Position numbers and translations under genes: made by a program. 30,676 nt of DNA from JAGOEF01 sp029564465 (GTDB lineage Bacteria; Bacteroidota; Bacteroidia; Bacteroidales; ML635J-15): positions 1 to 30,676 of the forward strand of contig JAKQPY010000142.1 in NCBI GenBank assembly GCA_029564465.1. Direction: 5' to 3'. Of this stretch, positions 27,699 through 30,676 are shown in pieces. How positions within the stretch are numbered: the first letter of the stretch is position 1; the number at the start of each line of letters is the position of its first letter. The notes beneath the pieces are model-generated. The model saw only the letters and a program-made list of their open reading frames with translations. It searched no databases and was not told the origin of the DNA.

Positions 27699-27720
27699 GG
27701 TCATTCGCAGAAGACTCAGA
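27699..27720 (+). repeat. Left copy of a 22-bp near-identical direct repeat flanking the AAA island
   Basis: This copy matches 30638-30659 at 20 of 22 bases; similarity extends weakly upstream (TTTGA at 27683 and at 30623). The two copies bracket both AAA ATPase genes. They may be insertion-site duplications, recombination sites or remnants of an older sequence. Reading-frame conservation (PGHS.KT in both) leaves open that they are fragments of a coding sequence. Confidence 0.6.
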
Positions 27721-27854
27721 TGGAAATAAAACAACGTACGAAAACAGTGGATATTCAATTCTTTGCGCAAGATTGTAAAACCTGATTATGTTAACGACAT
27801 TAAGGTTTATGTGAAGACATAATCAAAAAAAGAAATTATTTACTTTAAAAGTAA

Positions 27855-27872
27855 AAATTATCTAGATAATTT
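27855..27872 (+). promoter_or_regulatory. 18-bp perfect palindrome upstream of the first AAA ATPase gene, candidate operator
   Basis: AAATTATCTAGATAATTT is a perfect palindrome. It lies where the -33 element of the promoter would be (the -7 box is at 27892), and GTAAA and TAC arms flank it with a one-base bulge. A dimeric repressor bound here would block RNA polymerase. Confidence 0.5.
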
Positions 27873-27891
27873 ACATTTACGAAATAAAATT

Positions 27892-27899
27892 TATCTTTG
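27892..27899 (+). promoter_or_regulatory. Candidate -7 box for the first AAA ATPase gene
   Basis: TATCTTTG matches TAnnTTTG exactly, 15 bases before the ATG at 27915. A second inverted repeat, GTAAAAATTATTTAC at 27899-27913 (6 of 7 arm positions paired), overlaps the expected transcription start and the ribosome-loading region. Confidence 0.6.
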
Positions 27900-27914
27900 T
27901 AAAAATTATTTACC

Positions 27915-29132
27915 ATGTTTACAAGAAAACTATTTCATATTGTAAAAGAGCATTTGAACAGAAAAGAGTTTTCCATTATTGTTGGAGCACGGCAGGTTGG
28001 AAAAACTACAATTTTGCGGCAAATTGAGAAGTTCTTGCAAAAGTCGGAAGACACCGTTTATTTTATAAGCCTTGAGGATTTTGATGTGTTGCATGAACTG
28101 AATAAGCATCCAGAAAATATTTTCAAATTCGTTTCTAAACAGAAATCTTCTAGAATGTATGTTCTTATAGATGAAATCCAATATTTAGATAAACCATCGA
28201 ATTTTCTGAAGCTGTTGTATGATAAATATGCTGACGAATTAAAAATTGTTGCTACCGGAAGTAGTGCCTTTTATATTGATAAGAAATTTGCGGATTCGCT
28301 TGCTGGCAGAAAGAGATTGTTTTACTTACCAAGTCTTGATTTTGAAGAGTTTCTCATTTTTAAAGAAGCCGAAAATCTTATAGCAGAGGTAGAATTGATG
28401 AAGCAACAGGAAGACTATATTTCGTTGCATCGCAACGAAATACAATCATTATTTAATGAATTCCTTACTTTTGGTGGATACCCAGGGGTAGTAATTGAAA
28501 GTCAGATTGAAGAGAAGCATAATGTGTTAAAAGATTTATACAATTCCTATTTAAAAAAAGATGTAGTTGATGCAGGAATACAAGACCAGCCAAAATTTTA
28601 TAAACTTTTGACTTTGCTTGCTCACCAAACCGGATCTTTATTAAATGTAAATGAATTATCAAACACATTAGGATTGTCAAATACAGCCGTTAACAATTAT
28701 ATTGAGGTTTTAAATAAATCTTTTCATATCTCAATAGTTAGTCCTTTTTCAAACAACATCAGAAAGGAGCTTACTAAAATGCCGAAAATTTATTTTTCTG
28801 ATTTGGGTTTTAGGAATATCATTCTTAACTCCTTCAATCCCATAGATAACCGCATTGATAAAGGCATTATTGTAGAAAATTTCATCTATAAAGCTTTAAT
28901 AAATCATTACGACAAAGACAATGTAAAGCATTGGAGAACAGCCGATGGAGACGAGGTTGATTTTGTTGTTGAAGCAATGCATTCCAAATTTGCGATTGAA
29001 GCCAAATTTAATTGTAAACAATTTAATTCAAAAAAATACGCTCGCTTTAGTAAATTCTATCCGGATATTCCAATTTCTTGCAAAGCATATATAAGCGATA
29101 AAAACTCTGATAATGTTTTAAGTTTGTTTTGA
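27915..29132 (+). CDS. AAA ATPase with DUF4143-type C-terminal region (first copy)
   Basis: A 405-residue P-loop ATPase of the type annotated as an ATP-binding protein with DUF4143. Walker A GARQVGKTT is at 24-32; Walker B VLIDEIQ has Asp86/Glu87. A sensor-like segment ATGSSAFYIDKKFADSLAGR and the FEEFL motif follow. Around residues 235-270 a winged-helix-like stretch (NELSNTLGLSNTAVNNYIEVL) could bind DNA. The C-terminus has EVDFVVEAMHSKFAIEAKF, a PD-(D/E)xK nuclease-like pattern with EAK. The biological role of the family is poorly known; links to genome defence or stress have been proposed. Codon use is clearly more AT-rich than in the genes before 27626, suggesting transfer. No signal peptide is present. 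Confidence 0.8.
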   Translation: MFTRKLFHIVKEHLNRKEFSIIVGARQVGKTTILRQIEKFLQKSEDTVYFISLEDFDVLHELNKHPENIFKFVSKQKSSRMYVLIDEIQYLDKPSNFLKLLYDKYADELKIVATGSSAFYIDKKFADSLAGRKRLFYLPSLDFEEFLIFKEAENLIAEVELMKQQEDYISLHRNEIQSLFNEFLTFGGYPGVVIESQIEEKHNVLKDLYNSYLKKDVVDAGIQDQPKFYKLLTLLAHQTGSLLNVNELSNTLGLSNTAVNNYIEVLNKSFHISIVSPFSNNIRKELTKMPKIYFSDLGFRNIILNSFNPIDNRIDKGIIVENFIYKALINHYDKDNVKHWRTADGDEVDFVVEAMHSKFAIEAKFNCKQFNSKKYARFSKFYPDIPISCKAYISDKNSDNVLSLF

Positions 29133-29152
29133 GTTAAATTGGTTTGGCTTCC

Positions 29153-29173
29153 TGAAAATCGGACAATTTTCAT
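29153..29173 (+). repeat. Short hairpin also present at the left end of the window
   Basis: TGAAAAT (29153-29159) and ATTTTCA (29166-29172) form a 7-bp stem with a 6-base loop. Almost the same sequence occurs at 69-88. No T-run follows, so I do not call it a terminator. The remaining ~190 bases to 29340 show nothing I recognise. Confidence 0.35.
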
Positions 29174-29355
29174 CTTCATCATAGATTGTCGCTAACCACT
29201 CAGATAAGGTAGAAAAGTGCGGTCTAGTATAAACTCAATTCTCTGCTCAGTATTTTTAAACCTGTGATTTTGCTGTTTGATTGGTTGCAACTTTTGTCAT
29301 TCGCTCTAGTCACAAGGAAAAGACCACTTAATTACGGTTATTGAAAAAAATATCA

Positions 29356-29405
29356 ATATTTACCATTTGTAATGGAAAATAACTTACATTTGCAATGGTA
29401 AATAT
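29356..29405 (+). promoter_or_regulatory. 12-bp inverted repeat bracketing the promoter of the second AAA ATPase gene
   Basis: ATATTTACCATT (29356-29367) is exactly inverted as AATGGTAAATAT (29394-29405). Between them is the -7 box TACATTTG (29385-29392), an exact TAnnTTTG match. The left arm sits at the expected -33 position and the right arm at the transcription start. Each arm also begins a smaller palindrome (CCATT TGT AATGG; CATT TGC AATG). This is an operator-like layout. Confidence 0.55.
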
Positions 29406-29410
29406 ATAAT

Positions 29411-30622
29411 ATGATAACACAACAAATATTTGCAAGTATCATAGATGCACAGCAAGCCGGTTATAAGGCAAAAAATACCGGTATTGAAAGAGAACTATTG
29501 CAAAATATACCCCAAGCTAGTGGCTTTGTAAGCATTATCACAGGACTACGAAGATGCGGTAAAAGCACTTTGCAATTACAGATAAAAAATCGCTATTATC
29601 CTAAAGAGGGGTTGTTCTTGAATTTTGAGGATCCTCGCCTGGCGGGCATTGAATCCAATGATTTTGAGCGATTATATTCTGAGATTTTATCACGTAAAAC
29701 AAAGCTGCTGTTTTTTGATGAAATTCAAATTATTGATGGTTGGGAAGTATTTGTAAATATGCTGCTACGGGAAGATTTTTTGATATATATAACCGGTTCA
29801 AATGCATCGTTGCTGAGTAAAGAATTAGGAACTCATCTTACGGGAAGACATTTATCTACAGAGCTATTTCCATTTTCATACAAAGAGTTTTTAAGATTTA
29901 AAAAATTAGAGCCCAACGAAGAAACATTTAAACTTTATTCCGAAAAAGGAGGGATGCCCGACTATTTACGAATCAATTACAATAAATATCTGAATGATTT
30001 ATTAGACGATATTTTAATTAGAGATATTGCGATAAGATACAATATTCGTGATGTGAGTTCACTAAGACAATTGGCTGTATATCTATTGTCGAATATTGGC
30101 AATTTAGCATCTGCCAATAATTTAAAAGGTATGTTTGGCATAAAATCGAGTACTACAATCTTGGATTATTTTTCCTACCTTAAGGATGCATATTTAATTG
30201 AATTTGTTCCATTATATGACTATTCAATAAAAAAACAATTGCGAAATCCACAAAAAGTGTATGTGTTGGATTTAGGAATTTATCATCAAAATAAAATCGT
30301 TTTCTCATCAAACGATGGTCATATTTTAGAAAATATAGTTTATATTCACTTGAGAAGCTTGGGAAAAGATATATTCTATTATCATGGCAAAGGCGAATGT
30401 GATTTTATTATTTCCGACCGGGGCATACCAAAAGAATTATATCAGGTATGTACAGAAATCAATAGTCTCAATATTGATAGAGAAGTAAACGGCTTATTTG
30501 AAGCTATGAAATATTTTAACAAAAAGGAAGCTTATATTATTACTCAAAATCAAACGGATAGCTTTATAAAGGATGATTTAATTATTAAAGCGATTCCCGC
30601 ATGGAAGTGGATAATCGGATAA
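29411..30622 (+). CDS. AAA ATPase with DUF4143-type C-terminal region (second copy)
   Basis: A 403-residue P-loop ATPase of the same broad type as the preceding gene but from a different subgroup. Walker A GLRRCGKST is at 45-53, Walker B FFDEIQ has Asp103/Glu104, and the segment YITGSNASLLSKELGTHLTGRH is a sensor-like region typical of the group. FPFSYKEFLRF follows. A winged-helix-like stretch (NLKGMFGIKSSTTILDYFSYL) lies near residues 237-257. The C-terminal nuclease-like region reads GECDFIISDRG...ELYQVCTEI, where QVC replaces the ExK of the first copy; this variant is common in the subgroup and need not mean decay. The ATG at 29411 is 19 bases after the -7 box. The gene ends 16 bases before the right direct repeat. 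Confidence 0.8.
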   Translation: MITQQIFASIIDAQQAGYKAKNTGIERELLQNIPQASGFVSIITGLRRCGKSTLQLQIKNRYYPKEGLFLNFEDPRLAGIESNDFERLYSEILSRKTKLLFFDEIQIIDGWEVFVNMLLREDFLIYITGSNASLLSKELGTHLTGRHLSTELFPFSYKEFLRFKKLEPNEETFKLYSEKGGMPDYLRINYNKYLNDLLDDILIRDIAIRYNIRDVSSLRQLAVYLLSNIGNLASANNLKGMFGIKSSTTILDYFSYLKDAYLIEFVPLYDYSIKKQLRNPQKVYVLDLGIYHQNKIVFSSNDGHILENIVYIHLRSLGKDIFYYHGKGECDFIISDRGIPKELYQVCTEINSLNIDREVNGLFEAMKYFNKKEAYIITQNQTDSFIKDDLIIKAIPAWKWIIG

Positions 30623-30637
30623 TTTGATTCCCTTCCC

Positions 30638-30659
30638 GGTCATTCGCACAAGACTCTGA
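30638..30659 (+). repeat. Right copy of the 22-bp direct repeat
   Basis: This copy matches 27699-27720 at 20 of 22 positions. It lies just after the second AAA gene and close to the end of the window, so what lies to its right cannot be seen. Confidence 0.6.
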
Positions 30660-30676
30660 ATTATCTCAAAGAAAGC

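Noticed and set aside
27690..27783. Short frame across the left repeat (PGHSQKT...) as an integrase C-terminal remnant
   Set aside because: It has a faint GHS-KT resemblance to tyrosine recombinases but no other motif and no start, so a claim would be guesswork.
29153..29173. Hairpin after the first AAA gene as a terminator
   Set aside because: The stem is AT-rich and only 7 bp long, and no T-run follows.
29411..30622. Second AAA protein as a decayed copy because ExK is replaced by QVC
   Set aside because: As far as I recall, this QV-type variant is common in one subgroup of DUF4143 ATPases.
1..30676. CRISPR arrays, tRNA and rRNA genes, insertion sequences
   Set aside because: I found no regularly spaced repeats, no cloverleaf-like segment I could support, and no transposase reading frame.

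Overview
This window comes from the chromosome of a Bacteroidota bacterium, most likely of the Bacteroidales or a related anaerobic or facultative lineage. The evidence is two secreted proteins with type IX secretion (T9SS) sorting tails, one also carrying PKD-like and SprB-like modules, a lipoprotein signal typical of the phylum, and several promoters matching the Bacteroidota -7 box TAnnTTTG instead of sigma-70 boxes. Few genes have a clear Shine-Dalgarno sequence, which is usual for this phylum. A methylmalonyl-CoA mutase pair points to the succinate/propionate pathway. I saw no rRNA, tRNA, CRISPR array or recognisable insertion sequence.

Layout. (1) 114-3815, plus strand: a uridine-kinase-like P-loop kinase, a lipoprotein with a degenerate alpha-amylase domain, and an apparently intact GH13 alpha-amylase, tightly spaced. 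(2) 3822-9600, minus strand: truA, a large T9SS cargo protein upstream of it, and recQ. (3) 9779-18188, plus strand: six genes with gaps of about 3 to 30 bases. They are an arabinose-5-phosphate isomerase (KDO pathway), an exported PafA-type phosphatase-fold protein that has lost almost all of its metal ligands, an enoyl-CoA hydratase, a KAS III-SDR fusion, an aldehyde-dehydrogenase-like protein, and a second KAS III-SDR fusion. This is the part of the window I find most novel. (4) 18185-23407: a CCA-adding/poly(A) polymerase-family enzyme (minus), thioredoxin, a secreted class-3-type lipase and glutathione peroxidase (plus), and a second T9SS cargo (minus). (5) 23632-27626: mutA-mutB, closed by a strong terminator. 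(6) 27699-30659: an AT-rich island of two AAA ATPases with DUF4143-type C-termini. Each has an inverted repeat around its promoter, and the island is bracketed by a near-identical 22-bp direct repeat.

The acyl-chemistry operon in (3) looks like an undescribed lipid-biosynthesis system. The two KAS III-SDR fusions are paralogues. Both keep the Cys-His-Asn condensing triad. The first keeps the SDR Ser-Tyr-Lys residues and cofactor glycines, while the second has lost the Tyr, the Lys and the glycine motif. This resembles the pairing of a catalytic and a non-catalytic subunit. With the hydratase and the aldehyde-dehydrogenase-like protein, the set could condense, reduce and dehydrate an acyl chain, possibly feeding envelope lipid, since the operon starts with a KDO gene and an exported phosphatase-fold protein. 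The product and this functional link are inference. Three genes here (the amylase-like lipoprotein, the PafA-like protein and the second SDR half) look like pseudoenzymes, each close to a presumably active partner or pathway.
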